Assembly (NCBI RefSeq): GCF_025558485.1
Contig: NZ_CP102930.1
Span: 310,001-374,000, forward strand
Reading direction: 5' to 3'
Origin: Bdellovibrio bacteriovorus
Lineage (GTDB): Bacteria; Bdellovibrionota; Bdellovibrionia; Bdellovibrionales; Bdellovibrionaceae
Length of the DNA stretch: 64,000 nucleotides
The notes beneath the pieces are model-generated. The model was not told the origin of the DNA and did not search any database. It saw only the letters and a program-made list of their open reading frames with translations. Below are positions 9,446 through 17,475 of this stretch, piece by piece; positions within the stretch are counted from its first letter, which is position 1, and the number at the start of each line of letters is the position of its first letter. The position numbers and the translations under genes were made by a program.

Positions 9446-10538
9446 AGTAGTCCACTGTCACTCCGGCGCCGACAATTCCTGAAGAAAAGTCCACATCCTC
9501 CGTGAACGTCTGCAACTGCCGGTATTCCAAAGAAACCCAAAGATTCTTGATACCGTATTCTGAACTCAGGGTGAAAGCCGTGTCCCTGTTCATTGCGGAA
9601 ATATTGAATAACAAACCACCCGCGCCATACACACCCGGTGTTCCGACCAGTGAAGGCGACTTGCCATCATCGCGGATTTCAGCAATACCAATATAAGTTC
9701 CACCGGCCGCAACATACGGAGCCACCCACTGACGGTTGCCCCATTCCAGACGATAGATCCCACCCAGACTTAAAGGAATGGCCAGGAATGTGTATTCCTC
9801 TTTAGCCTGCTGATCGGGGAACTGGGGATCGGGAACAATAAAGCGTCCCTGCCCAGTGGAATACATCACGCCCACGCCAATCTGGACACCTAAGCTGCCA
9901 AAACCGTTAAACGGCTTCCATTCATAATCGAACATAAAGACCGGCTGGGAAGAACCGCCATACATGGAACTGTAATCCGTCACACCATCAGCCGACTGAA
10001 TTTTCGGAGGATCAATCATCCCCACCCGGAAGGTGCCGGATTCCTTGGAGGCAGATGGCGGCTTTACGCGATAGACATACGCACCGTCTTTAGTAATGGT
10101 CATCAAACCCTTGGCTGCCTGAGGATGCTGAATGTATTCCACCCCGCCGCTTTTTGAACGACGAACCACATCCACTTTGGGTGTCTGGCGCGCCGGAGCA
10201 ACTTCATACGCGGGCTCTTCCACCACTGGCGTATTTTCTTCCACGACAGGTGCGGCTTCCTCCTCAAACAGAAGATCCTCTTCCACCTTGGCATCACCGG
10301 GATTTTGTTCATTCAGATTAACGGTCTCTTTTTTGCCTTCTGGCGCTGCACTTTGAATTTCACTTTCAATAGCGTCCGCTTCGTTGCTGAACAGATCATC
10401 CGAAGGCGGAGGAACTTCAAACTCACTTTCCTCCTGAACAAAAGGAGGCTCCTGCGGAGCAGACTCTTCCTGAGCCCAGGCCGAGTGGAAAGCTAAGACT
10501 GCCAAAACCACCACAAAGTGCTTATGCCAGATTCTCAC
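9444..10538 (-). CDS. Secreted protein with acidic linker and beta-barrel-like C-terminus
   Basis: 364 residues from a GTG whose last bases overlap the TGA of the upstream gene (GTGA), so translation is coupled. The signal peptide ends at about HSAWAQ (23). Residues 24-125 are strongly Glu/Pro/Ala-rich and acidic (for example EEEAAPVVEENTPVVEEP), probably a disordered spacer. The region from about 150 to the end is beta-rich with short Gly/aromatic strands (GVQIGVGVMYSTGQGRF, AAGGTYIGIAEI) and ends GAGVTVDY, as in small OmpA/OmpW-type barrels. No family is recognised. Together with the CFI-box protein upstream it forms a two-gene envelope operon. Confidence 0.7.
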   Translation of the reverse strand: MRIWHKHFVVVLAVLAFHSAWAQEESAPQEPPFVQEESEFEVPPPSDDLFSNEADAIESEIQSAAPEGKKETVNLNEQNPGDAKVEEDLLFEEEAAPVVEENTPVVEEPAYEVAPARQTPKVDVVRRSKSGGVEYIQHPQAAKGLMTITKDGAYVYRVKPPSASKESGTFRVGMIDPPKIQSADGVTDYSSMYGGSSQPVFMFDYEWKPFNGFGSLGVQIGVGVMYSTGQGRFIVPDPQFPDQQAKEEYTFLAIPLSLGGIYRLEWGNRQWVAPYVAAGGTYIGIAEIRDDGKSPSLVGTPGVYGAGGLLFNISAMNRDTAFTLSSEYGIKNLWVSLEYRQLQTFTEDVDFSSGIVGAGVTVDY

Positions 10539-11899
10539 AATACACCTCTTACTTTACGAACGCGGAACCAGCGACGATACATTTCATAGGCTGAGGCACC
10601 AGCCAAAGTCACAATCAGCAAAGTCGTCCACAAACCAAAAGTCACACTTAAACGGGCAAAGAACAGCAGGGGCCACAAAGCCGCACGAACTGCGGATTTC
10701 GCATATTCATTGTGAGAGATCCATTCTGCATAGAATGGACTGTGTTTGTAGTAGAACTTTACAAATCTGGCGCCCACGGAATTGCTAAGAAGATATTTGT
10801 TGCGGAAATCTCGGAAACTTTGAACTTCCGGAGCCATATCACTGCCAAAGGCGGCCGTGGCAATGAAGCAATGCTTGTCATCCAAAAGCCCCACAACCTG
10901 TGACGGGGTCGCACACAGATCAGTTGCCGTCACACCGCCCGAAGTTCCTGGAAGTGGCGTGAAGAAGGAAATGATTCCTGTCTGATCCTGATTTGCCATC
11001 ACCATGCAATAGCGGATCTCGTTTTCCAATCCATCAATACGGTTGTCCTGTTCTGGAGAAATCAACTGCATATAATCTGAAGCATTGGTGATACCGGCGA
11101 TCGTCGTATTATCGTCCTCGCCCTGAAGCTGCTCTTTGAAGAAGAAAACCGGCCCGGTGTATTCTATCCCTGCCGCCGTTGTTGCCGGATATCCATCCGC
11201 CCGTCCCAGTTGGTCGGCGTAAACTTTAGAGTCCCCACGATATACAGAAAAGTGACAGTACCCCGAACCCGGAATCACCTGAGAGTCTGTGGTTGGACAG
11301 TCCTGATAAACCAGATCCTGACCGGCAGTGCTCACACGGCCATACACCTTGAAGGTCAAAAGGTCGTTTGTCGTTGTGGAATCTGTGGTTGTTTTAAATC
11401 CAAGAGCGAAATCGCCAGAAAAACTTTTTGTGCAACTGGCATTATCCGTTGCCATCGCCCCACAAAGCTCGCGCCACTCGATCTGAGCCGTCAGAATACC
11501 GTCAGCCATGGTTGGTGTAATACTTGGTGTAAAAGTATTGTCGTTCACCTTAAAGACCGCATCCGTGACCGCAACCGTGCTATTGGACTGGATACGAATG
11601 GTTAAACGCATTGTCGGATAAGCATTTCGCTTGTTGCACGGCCACAACTTGCTGCCGCCGACATCCTCACCCGTACAACTGTCACAGGTTTTGCTCGTAT
11701 CAGTGGATGTACAACTTCCGGCAAAACCTACAAAAAGTTTTGGTGTCGCCGCCACTGAAAAGTCAGTATTGGAAGCACCTTCGGCCGAAACCAGAGTGAT
11801 TGTTGCAAAGCTGGATGTGGAGAAAAGCAGACCGCCCACCAAGGTGGAAAGGGCCCAAGACTTATAATTGTGAATTCCCGTCCATGGAAAGCGTCTCAT
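10535..11899 (-). CDS. CFI-box C-terminal-domain membrane protein
   Basis: 454 residues. The N-terminus has a signal-like hydrophobic stretch (about 14-32). A large extracytoplasmic region with many Thr/Ser and paired Cys (GSCTSTDTSKTCDSCTGED) follows. Near residue 343 is CFIATAAFGSDMAPEVQSFRDFR, the signature of the CFI-box C-terminal domain found in many surface proteins. It is followed by a basic helix and a single transmembrane helix (about 405-440) with a cytoplasmic Arg-rich end (YRRWFRVRKVRG), like a C-terminal sorting tail. The role of the CFI-box is not established; processing or anchoring is the usual guess. It overlaps 9444-10538 by four bases. No good ribosome-binding site precedes the ATG. 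Confidence 0.75.
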   Translation of the reverse strand: MRRFPWTGIHNYKSWALSTLVGGLLFSTSSFATITLVSAEGASNTDFSVAATPKLFVGFAGSCTSTDTSKTCDSCTGEDVGGSKLWPCNKRNAYPTMRLTIRIQSNSTVAVTDAVFKVNDNTFTPSITPTMADGILTAQIEWRELCGAMATDNASCTKSFSGDFALGFKTTTDSTTTNDLLTFKVYGRVSTAGQDLVYQDCPTTDSQVIPGSGYCHFSVYRGDSKVYADQLGRADGYPATTAAGIEYTGPVFFFKEQLQGEDDNTTIAGITNASDYMQLISPEQDNRIDGLENEIRYCMVMANQDQTGIISFFTPLPGTSGGVTATDLCATPSQVVGLLDDKHCFIATAAFGSDMAPEVQSFRDFRNKYLLSNSVGARFVKFYYKHSPFYAEWISHNEYAKSAVRAALWPLLFFARLSVTFGLWTTLLIVTLAGASAYEMYRRWFRVRKVRGVL

Positions 11900-11955
11900 C
11901 CTTTAATCGAACCATGCTAAGGTCCGGAAGTCAAAAAATGGACCCCGCCCAGACC

Positions 11956-12963
11956 TTAGTCGCAGAAGATCTTTTCAGCGATCTGAATCCCGTTCAAAGC
12001 CGCCCCTTTGCGGATGTTGTCAGAAACCACCCACATCAGCCACATGTTGGGATTTTCAAGGTCCCGGTGAATACGACCCACATAGACCGGATCTTTACCT
12101 GAGACATCGCGAGCCAGCGGATAAACGCTTTTTTTCGGTTCATCCTGCACCACGATTCCATCCTGTCCCTGCAAAGCCGCCGTCACTTCATCCTGACCCA
12201 CGGACTTTTTCAAAGTCACCCACACAGACTCACTGTGGGCATTCAAAGCCGGAATACGAACTGTGAACGCCGACACCTTCAGATCATTCTGACCCAGAAT
12301 CTTACGGGTTTCCTTCATGATCTTTACTTCTTCACTGCAATACCCCTGATCATTGAACGAGCCAATTTGAGGAATGCAATTGAACAAAATTGTATGCGGG
12401 AAAGTTTTCGGCTCCGGGTTCTTGTGATGATTGGAGGTTTGCTCCATCAATTCGTCATGCCCGCCCTGACCTGCGCCACTGACCGCCTGATATGTGCTGA
12501 CGCGGACCTCTTCCAAACCGAATTTTTCCTGCAACGGCTTTAACGCCACCACCAACTGAATGGTCGAACAGTTCGGATTGGCAATAATCTGCGGTTTGGA
12601 ATCTTTATTCACCAGATGACCGTTCACTTCAGGAACGATCAAAACAGTATTCGGGTCCATACGGAAAGCCGCCGAGTTATCCACGGCAAATGCCCCGGCC
12701 GCAACGGCCTTGGGAGCCCACTCTGCGGAAATATCATCCCCGGAGGAAAAGAACACCAGATCCAAGCCGTCAAAGCAGCCGTCTTTTAAAATCTGCACCG
12801 GCCATTGCTGACCTTGCAGTTCAATTTTTTTACCCAGAGAGTTTTCAGAAGCAAAAGGGCGCAGCTCCGCAATGGGGAAGTCGCGCTCTGCCAGAATATT
12901 CATGAATGTCTGGCCGACCATACCGGTCGCCCCAACGACACCGACTTTAAGTTTTCTTTTCAT
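11956..12963 (-). CDS. asd: Aspartate-semialdehyde dehydrogenase
   Basis: 335 residues from ATG 12963. It makes aspartate semialdehyde from aspartyl phosphate with NADPH, feeding lysine/diaminopimelate, threonine and methionine synthesis. Visible are the nucleotide-binding VGVVGATGMVGQ (7-18), catalytic Cys132 in ANPNCSTIQ, the GAGQGG loop (163-168) and catalytic His243 in RIPALNAHSE. Length is normal. The first 17 bases overlap the 3' end of pssA, so the two genes are translationally coupled. A longer reading of the same frame to 13119 lies inside pssA and is not credible. Confidence 0.96.
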   Translation of the reverse strand: MKRKLKVGVVGATGMVGQTFMNILAERDFPIAELRPFASENSLGKKIELQGQQWPVQILKDGCFDGLDLVFFSSGDDISAEWAPKAVAAGAFAVDNSAAFRMDPNTVLIVPEVNGHLVNKDSKPQIIANPNCSTIQLVVALKPLQEKFGLEEVRVSTYQAVSGAGQGGHDELMEQTSNHHKNPEPKTFPHTILFNCIPQIGSFNDQGYCSEEVKIMKETRKILGQNDLKVSAFTVRIPALNAHSESVWVTLKKSVGQDEVTAALQGQDGIVVQDEPKKSVYPLARDVSGKDPVYVGRIHRDLENPNMWLMWVVSDNIRKGAALNGIQIAEKIFCD

Positions 12964-13804
12964 CTTTCGCTGCCTCTTCTTCCTCTTCTTCGAGGACCAG
13001 GTCGCTCTCATGCACAGAGGCCGGAGCGTACACACTTGGCTTGATCTTACGGATATTTTTTCCGAGCTTGAAGACACCAAAAACAGCACCCAAAGCAGCA
13101 TAAGCCATGAAGAGAACAAACAACATCACTTCAGGACGAAGTGCAACAACAACAAGGACACCCAAGCCCAGGATCAGGTAACGGAAAGGCAGACGCTCTT
13201 TCAGATCCAAATCCTTGAAGCTGCGGAAACGGAAGTTACTGACCATTACCAACGCCAGCAAAATCGTCATCACCAAAAGACCGTAGTTTCCAAGGGGTTC
13301 CAACTCCAAATCCTGGAATGCCAGAACAGAAGACGCCACAATACCCGCCGCCATTGGAATTGGCAGACCCTGGAAGTAATTCTTTTCAACCACGTTCGCC
13401 TGAACATTGAAACGCGCCAAACGAAGCGCTCCGCAAGCCACAAACAGGAAGCACGCCACCCAGCCCAAACGACCAAAGGGTTGCAAAGCCCACAAGAACA
13501 ACAATACACCCGGCGCCATGCCGAAGCTGACAAGGTCACACAGGGAATCGTATTCTGCACCGAACTTACTTGTGGAACGAGTCAAACGAGCCAGACGGCC
13601 ATCCAATTGGTCAAAGATCGCAGCCACAACGATAGCGTAAGCGGCATAAAGATAGTTGCCTTTGATGGATTGAATAACAGCGAAGAAGCCCGAGAACAGA
13701 TTTCCCGTCGTCATCAGGTTGGGAAGGATATAAATGTACATTGCCAAGCGCTGGGCTTTAGCGTCTTCAGAGTCAATTTTATCGATGTGAGTTTCCGTAG
13801 CCAT
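12947..13804 (-). CDS. pssA: CDP-diacylglycerol--serine O-phosphatidyltransferase
   Basis: 285 residues, an integral membrane enzyme making phosphatidylserine, the precursor of phosphatidylethanolamine. The CDP-alcohol phosphotransferase signature DG-x2-AR-x8-G-x3-D-x3-D is intact (DGRLARLTRSTSKFGAEYDSLCD, about residues 64-86). Several hydrophobic helices follow. The tail is Glu-rich (VLEEEEEEAAKDEKKT). It sits between a CTP-dependent lipid-kinase-like gene (25 bases upstream) and asd (17-base overlap), which suggests one membrane-lipid operon. Confidence 0.94.
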   Translation of the reverse strand: MATETHIDKIDSEDAKAQRLAMYIYILPNLMTTGNLFSGFFAVIQSIKGNYLYAAYAIVVAAIFDQLDGRLARLTRSTSKFGAEYDSLCDLVSFGMAPGVLLFLWALQPFGRLGWVACFLFVACGALRLARFNVQANVVEKNYFQGLPIPMAAGIVASSVLAFQDLELEPLGNYGLLVMTILLALVMVSNFRFRSFKDLDLKERLPFRYLILGLGVLVVVALRPEVMLFVLFMAYAALGAVFGVFKLGKNIRKIKPSVYAPASVHESDLVLEEEEEEAAKDEKKT

Positions 13805-13829
13805 ATATCCACCTTTTAATAGGCAGACA

Positions 13830-14519
13830 TTATCCTACAGCAGAGAAAAATCCAAAGAAATAAAACAGGATGGTCAACCCCACCGCACTCATCAGAGGAA
13901 GAGTCAAATTGTCATCAAGCTTGGCAACAGGAATCAGCTCTGCGAAAGCGCCAACCAAACCTGCGAACAAACTCACGACAATCAGGCGATCCATCAAATA
14001 ATTGTGATAGATTAAATAAATGAAAGTCACTGCGGCGCAAACAAAGAATGCCGCCATGAAGCCCTGGATGGATTTGTGGCCAAAGATTTTATCCTTGCCG
14101 TACAGAATTCCAAAATAACTTGCGATAGGGTCGGCAAACGCCAGGAACAACAAAGTCAAAGCCACGATCGGTCTTGGGAACAGCACATCAACGATCAGAA
14201 CACCGCTTAAAAGGAATGTTGTGCCCGCCAGTTTTTTCACTTCACTTTGACGCATGATTGGCTTGAAGGCATGCATCGCCCAATCATTCAAAGCCGGGTA
14301 TTTCAAACGTAGGAAATCAAAAGGAACAAACAGGGACCATGCGACCATAAGAATGATCATAGAGACTGCAGGTGGCAAATACACATAAGCCAGGAACATC
14401 GCAAAGACCCCGGACATATGCCAGATTTTACGAGCATAATGAATGTCCGAACGTTTTTTTAAGTCCACAGGTTGGGTGATTCCTTCAACTAGCATCAAAT
14501 AAGTCCACTCACTATCCAC
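13830..14519 (-). CDS. Diacylglycerol/polyprenol kinase family membrane protein
   Basis: 229 residues with about six hydrophobic segments. The fold resembles the SEC59/DGK1/VTE5 family, which phosphorylates lipid alcohols with CTP. Supporting motifs are ARKIWHMSGV near the N-terminus, FADPIASYFGILYGK (the conserved acidic DP motif), GHKSIQGFMAAFF (the basic K-S-x-x-G motif) and AELIPVAKLDDNLTLPL near the end. In bacteria such proteins are often next to phospholipid genes, as here with pssA. The exact substrate (diacylglycerol, polyprenol or other) cannot be told from sequence. It could recycle diacylglycerol to phosphatidate for the same pathway. Confidence 0.82.
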   Translation of the reverse strand: MDSEWTYLMLVEGITQPVDLKKRSDIHYARKIWHMSGVFAMFLAYVYLPPAVSMIILMVAWSLFVPFDFLRLKYPALNDWAMHAFKPIMRQSEVKKLAGTTFLLSGVLIVDVLFPRPIVALTLLFLAFADPIASYFGILYGKDKIFGHKSIQGFMAAFFVCAAVTFIYLIYHNYLMDRLIVVSLFAGLVGAFAELIPVAKLDDNLTLPLMSAVGLTILFYFFGFFSAVG

Positions 14520-14563
14520 GCGTTTATCGCGGGACGGTGGCTAACTTAAAGGCAGAGCGTGGC

Positions 14564-14584
14564 AAGATCAATTTAATTGATCTT
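14564..14584. repeat. Perfect inverted repeat in an A/T-rich intergenic gap
   Basis: AAGATCAAT - TTA - ATTGATCTT, 9-base arms with a 3-base loop, lies between 13830-14519 and 14623-15120. There is no T-run after it in either direction, so it is either a weak transcription end or a dimeric repressor site for the lipid operon starting at 14519. Confidence 0.5.
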
Positions 14585-14622
14585 ACTCTAGCCGATCGCA
14601 TCAAGTGACTGTATTTATTTAA

Positions 14623-15120
14623 TTAAATTTGATTGGAATGAACCTGAACAACCTCTTCCACAGCTTTTCCGGGGCCATCGTGATAACGAATCGTAATTTC
14701 GTTGTCGCCCTTCTGCAATTGGATCAGGTCGGTTTGATATTTGTCAGTGCCTTTTAAGAAAACAGAGGCCGTGTAGCCATTGCTCTTATTAACGATTTCC
14801 AGAGTCTTATCGCGAAGACAGTTTTTACCCTCAAACTGGACATAGCTGCCTTCAACACGCAGAGGGCTCTGTGCTTTTTTTGCACAACGCAAATCAAGCT
14901 GCGCCAAATGAGAGATGGCCGAAGAAATCCGGCTTCCCACCGCAGGAACACTGGCTGGAGTTCTTCCCGCCGCCAGGGCCGGCCCCTGCCCCGCCGCAAT
15001 GGCGTCCGGAACCACAGCATCATCCTCGGTCAAATTCATAAAGGTGGGCACCCCCAAAAAGAGCACCAAAACAAATGTCACAATGAGAAATTGTGTGTCC
15101 GAAGGCTGACGTTTAAACAT
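14623..15120 (-). CDS. Membrane-anchored periplasmic protein, unknown
   Basis: 165 residues with one N-terminal transmembrane helix (about 11-28) and no cleavage site, so it is likely anchored in the inner membrane with a periplasmic domain. Residues 30-65 are an Ala/Pro-rich linker. The C-terminal 100 residues look like a small beta-sandwich (VEGSYVQFEGKNC, GDNEITIRYHDG) with Cys in LRCAKKAQS and GKNCLRDK that could pair. No family is recognised. It lies 103 bases upstream of the lipid operon and is divergent from the lipoprotein at 15257. Confidence 0.6.
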   Translation of the reverse strand: MFKRQPSDTQFLIVTFVLVLFLGVPTFMNLTEDDAVVPDAIAAGQGPALAAGRTPASVPAVGSRISSAISHLAQLDLRCAKKAQSPLRVEGSYVQFEGKNCLRDKTLEIVNKSNGYTASVFLKGTDKYQTDLIQLQKGDNEITIRYHDGPGKAVEEVVQVHSNQI

Positions 15121-15256
15121 ACTTCTTTGATCGGAAATTCACCGCAGGACTTTAGCTGTGTCGTTTTGAGAAAATTCCCAAAAAATACCGGACTTTTGCT
15201 TTAGTTTTTCCACGATTCTTCCGTATTAAAGTCCAGGCACTGGGGGAAAGGTGACC

Positions 15257-16330
15257 ATGAACAGACGTATTTTGCGAAAAATTCGAAACTTTCGAGTTCT
15301 TTCAGCGATTGTTGTCGCTTCACTCACCATCGTGAGTTTTCAGAACTGTGCTCCACAGAACTCTCTCTGTAGCGGTTCGGACTGCGACAAAGACACCAGT
15401 GGAGGCTCTTCGGCCTCCGGCTCCAAAGGTTCCGGCAATTCTTCCATCTGGGGCTCTCGCCCTGGAAGCAGTGGTGGCATCAATATGGGCGGCGGCTCCA
15501 ATGGGGGCGGCTCAGGTTCCGGCAGTTCCTCTGGTGGCGCAGTCACCATTGGCGGAGGCGGCAGTTCCGGCGGCGGATCTTCTTCTGGCGGTGGGGCAGT
15601 CACTATTGGTGGTGGTGGCGGGTCTTCCGGCAGCGGTAGCAACGGCGGGGGCGATGGTCCTTTGAAAATTGTGAATCACCCGTCCAGCGTTAGTGTGCAG
15701 GAAAACGGCAACTTCCAGCTTGAGGTCACCTTCACCGGGGGCACCTCCCCTTACACAATTCAGTGGTACAAAAACAGCGCAGCGATTACCAATGGCATGG
15801 GCCATTACAGTTTCTACTCGGGTTCAGCGGACAGCTGGAGCAATGAAGGCACCTATTATGTGGTGATTAAAGATGCCAAAAGCCAGTCCGTGCAAAGTAA
15901 TCTGGCACGCGTGACTATTCTGGAACCGGCCGTCGGATGTCCTGCCGGTCGCTATTTCACCTATACAAATGCCACCTATGATCAGGCCTACAACTATTTC
16001 ACGGAATATTTCGATGGCCCACGCGGGAAGTTCCTGCTGCATCAAGGGTACGACCGCTACAATGTGCTCTTCCAGGCACCCAGCTATTCCAAGTTAAGCA
16101 GCTATGACGTTCCGGCGTTGAAATATTTGGATAAAACCTGGATGAACTGCCGCACGACTATTCCGCGAATTCATACTCCGACTGTAAATCCAAATTATGA
16201 TTATGAGTACGGGGACCGTTACGCTGATAACTATGCATATAAATACACCGGGGAAGTTCAGTTTGAGTGCCGCAACAACAAGCTGAAGCTCATTGCCAAC
16301 ACCTGTAAGTGGGTAAAACAACCCAACTAA
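15257..16330 (+). CDS. Lipoprotein with Gly/Ser-rich stalk and Ig-like domain
   Basis: 357 residues from ATG 15257, with AAAGG five bases upstream; a GTG at 15251 in the same frame overlaps that site. The signal peptide ends in SFQNC, so Cys31 is the lipidated residue. Residues about 47-130 are almost only Gly, Ser, Ala and Val with a repeated AVTIGGGG segment, likely a flexible stalk. An immunoglobulin-like domain follows at about 133-220 (PSSVSVQENGNFQLEVTFTGG, IQWYKNS, NEGTYYVVI). The last 130 residues are Tyr-rich with Cys in GCPAGRYF, WMNCRTT, FECRNN and NTCKW. A cell-surface or predator-prey contact role is plausible but not shown. Confidence 0.78.
   Translation: MNRRILRKIRNFRVLSAIVVASLTIVSFQNCAPQNSLCSGSDCDKDTSGGSSASGSKGSGNSSIWGSRPGSSGGINMGGGSNGGGSGSGSSSGGAVTIGGGGSSGGGSSSGGGAVTIGGGGGSSGSGSNGGGDGPLKIVNHPSSVSVQENGNFQLEVTFTGGTSPYTIQWYKNSAAITNGMGHYSFYSGSADSWSNEGTYYVVIKDAKSQSVQSNLARVTILEPAVGCPAGRYFTYTNATYDQAYNYFTEYFDGPRGKFLLHQGYDRYNVLFQAPSYSKLSSYDVPALKYLDKTWMNCRTTIPRIHTPTVNPNYDYEYGDRYADNYAYKYTGEVQFECRNNKLKLIANTCKWVKQPN
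15521..15625 (+). repeat. Imperfect 57-base tandem repeat in the lipoprotein stalk
   Basis: GCAGTCACCATTGG at 15539 recurs as GCAGTCACTATTGG at 15596, a 57-base (19-codon) period with similar flanking TCTGG-rich sequence. Copy number could vary between strains by slippage. Confidence 0.7.
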
Positions 16331-16331
16331 A

Positions 16332-16366
16332 AAAGGGCTCTTTCGAGCCCTTTCCTGTTTTTATTT
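16332..16366 (+). terminator. Terminator between convergent lipoprotein and exbD genes
   Basis: AAAGGGCTC / GAGCCCTTT, a 9-bp stem with loop TTTC, is followed by a T-rich run. It overlaps the last codons of exbD and is flanked by A-runs, so it may act in both directions. Confidence 0.88.
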
Positions 16367-16765
16367 TTTATCGATACTGATTGCGAACTTTTTAACCCCG
16401 GCACCTTTGACGATGTCCAGAAGTCCCACCACTTTTCCGTGGGGCACGTCTTTATCCGCAGAAATGATTGCCTGAACGTCGGCATTCTTTCCGACCTCAT
16501 CTGTCGCCTTCGCACGAACATCCTCTTCCGTCACGAAGCTTCCGTTCAGATTGATACGGCCGTCTGCCGTCAATGCGATATTCAATTTGCTTGGCGCCGT
16601 CTGATCACCGCTGGCCGCTTTCGGCAGATTCACGTTGATGGTGGGCTTCATAAACATGGGAGCTGTCACCATGAAGATGATCAACACCACAAGAATGATG
16701 TCCACCAGCGGAACGACGTTAATGTCCGCTATGGCTTCATTATTGTCGCTGTTATTCATTGCCAT
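16361..16765 (-). CDS. exbD: ExbD/TolR family proton-channel subunit
   Basis: 134 residues with one transmembrane helix (about 20-42) carrying the essential membrane Asp in NVVPLVDIILVVLIIFMV, then a periplasmic domain (about 50-134) of ExbD type. With the ExbB-like neighbour it forms a proton-driven motor that energises TonB- or Tol-type machines. It starts three bases after the exbB stop. No TonB, TolA or TolB is in the window, so the client is unknown. Confidence 0.93.
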   Translation of the reverse strand: MAMNNSDNNEAIADINVVPLVDIILVVLIIFMVTAPMFMKPTINVNLPKAASGDQTAPSKLNIALTADGRINLNGSFVTEEDVRAKATDEVGKNADVQAIISADKDVPHGKVVGLLDIVKGAGVKKFAISIDKK

Positions 16766-16768
16766 TTG

Positions 16769-17398
16769 TTACACACCTTTTTTCTTAGCGTAAGCCAGGC
16801 ACAACTCTTTCACGCTTTCCAGGTTCTGGAACACGCCGCGAACCTGCTTGCTGTAATAGTTGTAAGCCGCCACCGCCGGGATCGCCACAAACAGACCGGC
16901 TGCCGTTGCCACAAGGGCCATGGAAATACCCGCCATCACCGTCTGCTGACCCGCTTCTGGAGCTGTCGCCAAATCATTGAAGGCTTTCATGATACCCAAA
17001 ACCGTACCAAACAATCCGATATAAGGCGCATTGGAACCCACCGTCGCCAGGAAGCCCAGGAATTTTTCCAGTTCCGGACGCTCTGTCAAAGCAAAGGTGT
17101 TGAAGATTTCGGAAAGACCTTTGCTGCCCGCGTCTCTCATGTGTTTCAATGCGTAGCCTGCTGCGCGACCTTCAATGGAGTTTGGATCTTTCGCCAGATC
17201 CTCGACATCTTCAAGGCTGTTGCTTTGCAAAGCCAGCTTGATGCGTGCGCGCACTCGTTGAGACTCTGCGGAAACTTTTTTCAGAGCAAAGTAGCGTTCC
17301 AAAATCATGCCGATGCTCAGGACGCTGAGAACAAGCAAGATCCACAAAACGACTTGATCCGCCAAGTGGGCAACTGTAAATATTTTTTCCGTGAGCAT
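16769..17398 (-). CDS. exbB: ExbB/TolQ/MotA family proton-channel protein
   Basis: 209 residues with three transmembrane segments (about 10-30, 115-140 and 150-180). The conserved C-terminal MotA/TolQ/ExbB signature is clear: APYIGLFGTVLGIMKAF and ISMALVATAAGLFVAIPAVAAYNYY, where Thr and small residues line the proton path. It is the first gene of an exbB-exbD pair and is divergent from the sulfatase-like lipoprotein at 17476, with 77 bases between. Whether it serves TonB uptake, Tol-Pal or gliding cannot be said. Confidence 0.93.
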   Translation of the reverse strand: MLTEKIFTVAHLADQVVLWILLVLSVLSIGMILERYFALKKVSAESQRVRARIKLALQSNSLEDVEDLAKDPNSIEGRAAGYALKHMRDAGSKGLSEIFNTFALTERPELEKFLGFLATVGSNAPYIGLFGTVLGIMKAFNDLATAPEAGQQTVMAGISMALVATAAGLFVAIPAVAAYNYYSKQVRGVFQNLESVKELCLAYAKKKGV

Positions 17399-17475
17399 GG
17401 GTGATTTCCTCCAAATCTTTGACTGCGCAATCTAATTGATCCATTATCACTAAAACCATTACATACGGTCAAGGT

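Noticed and set aside
12872-13819. 315-codon plus-strand frame over pssA
   Set aside because: His/Gln/Arg-rich shadow of the highly conserved pssA on the other strand.
15251-15256. GTG start for the Ig-like lipoprotein
   Set aside because: It coincides with the ribosome-binding AAAGG that serves ATG 15257.
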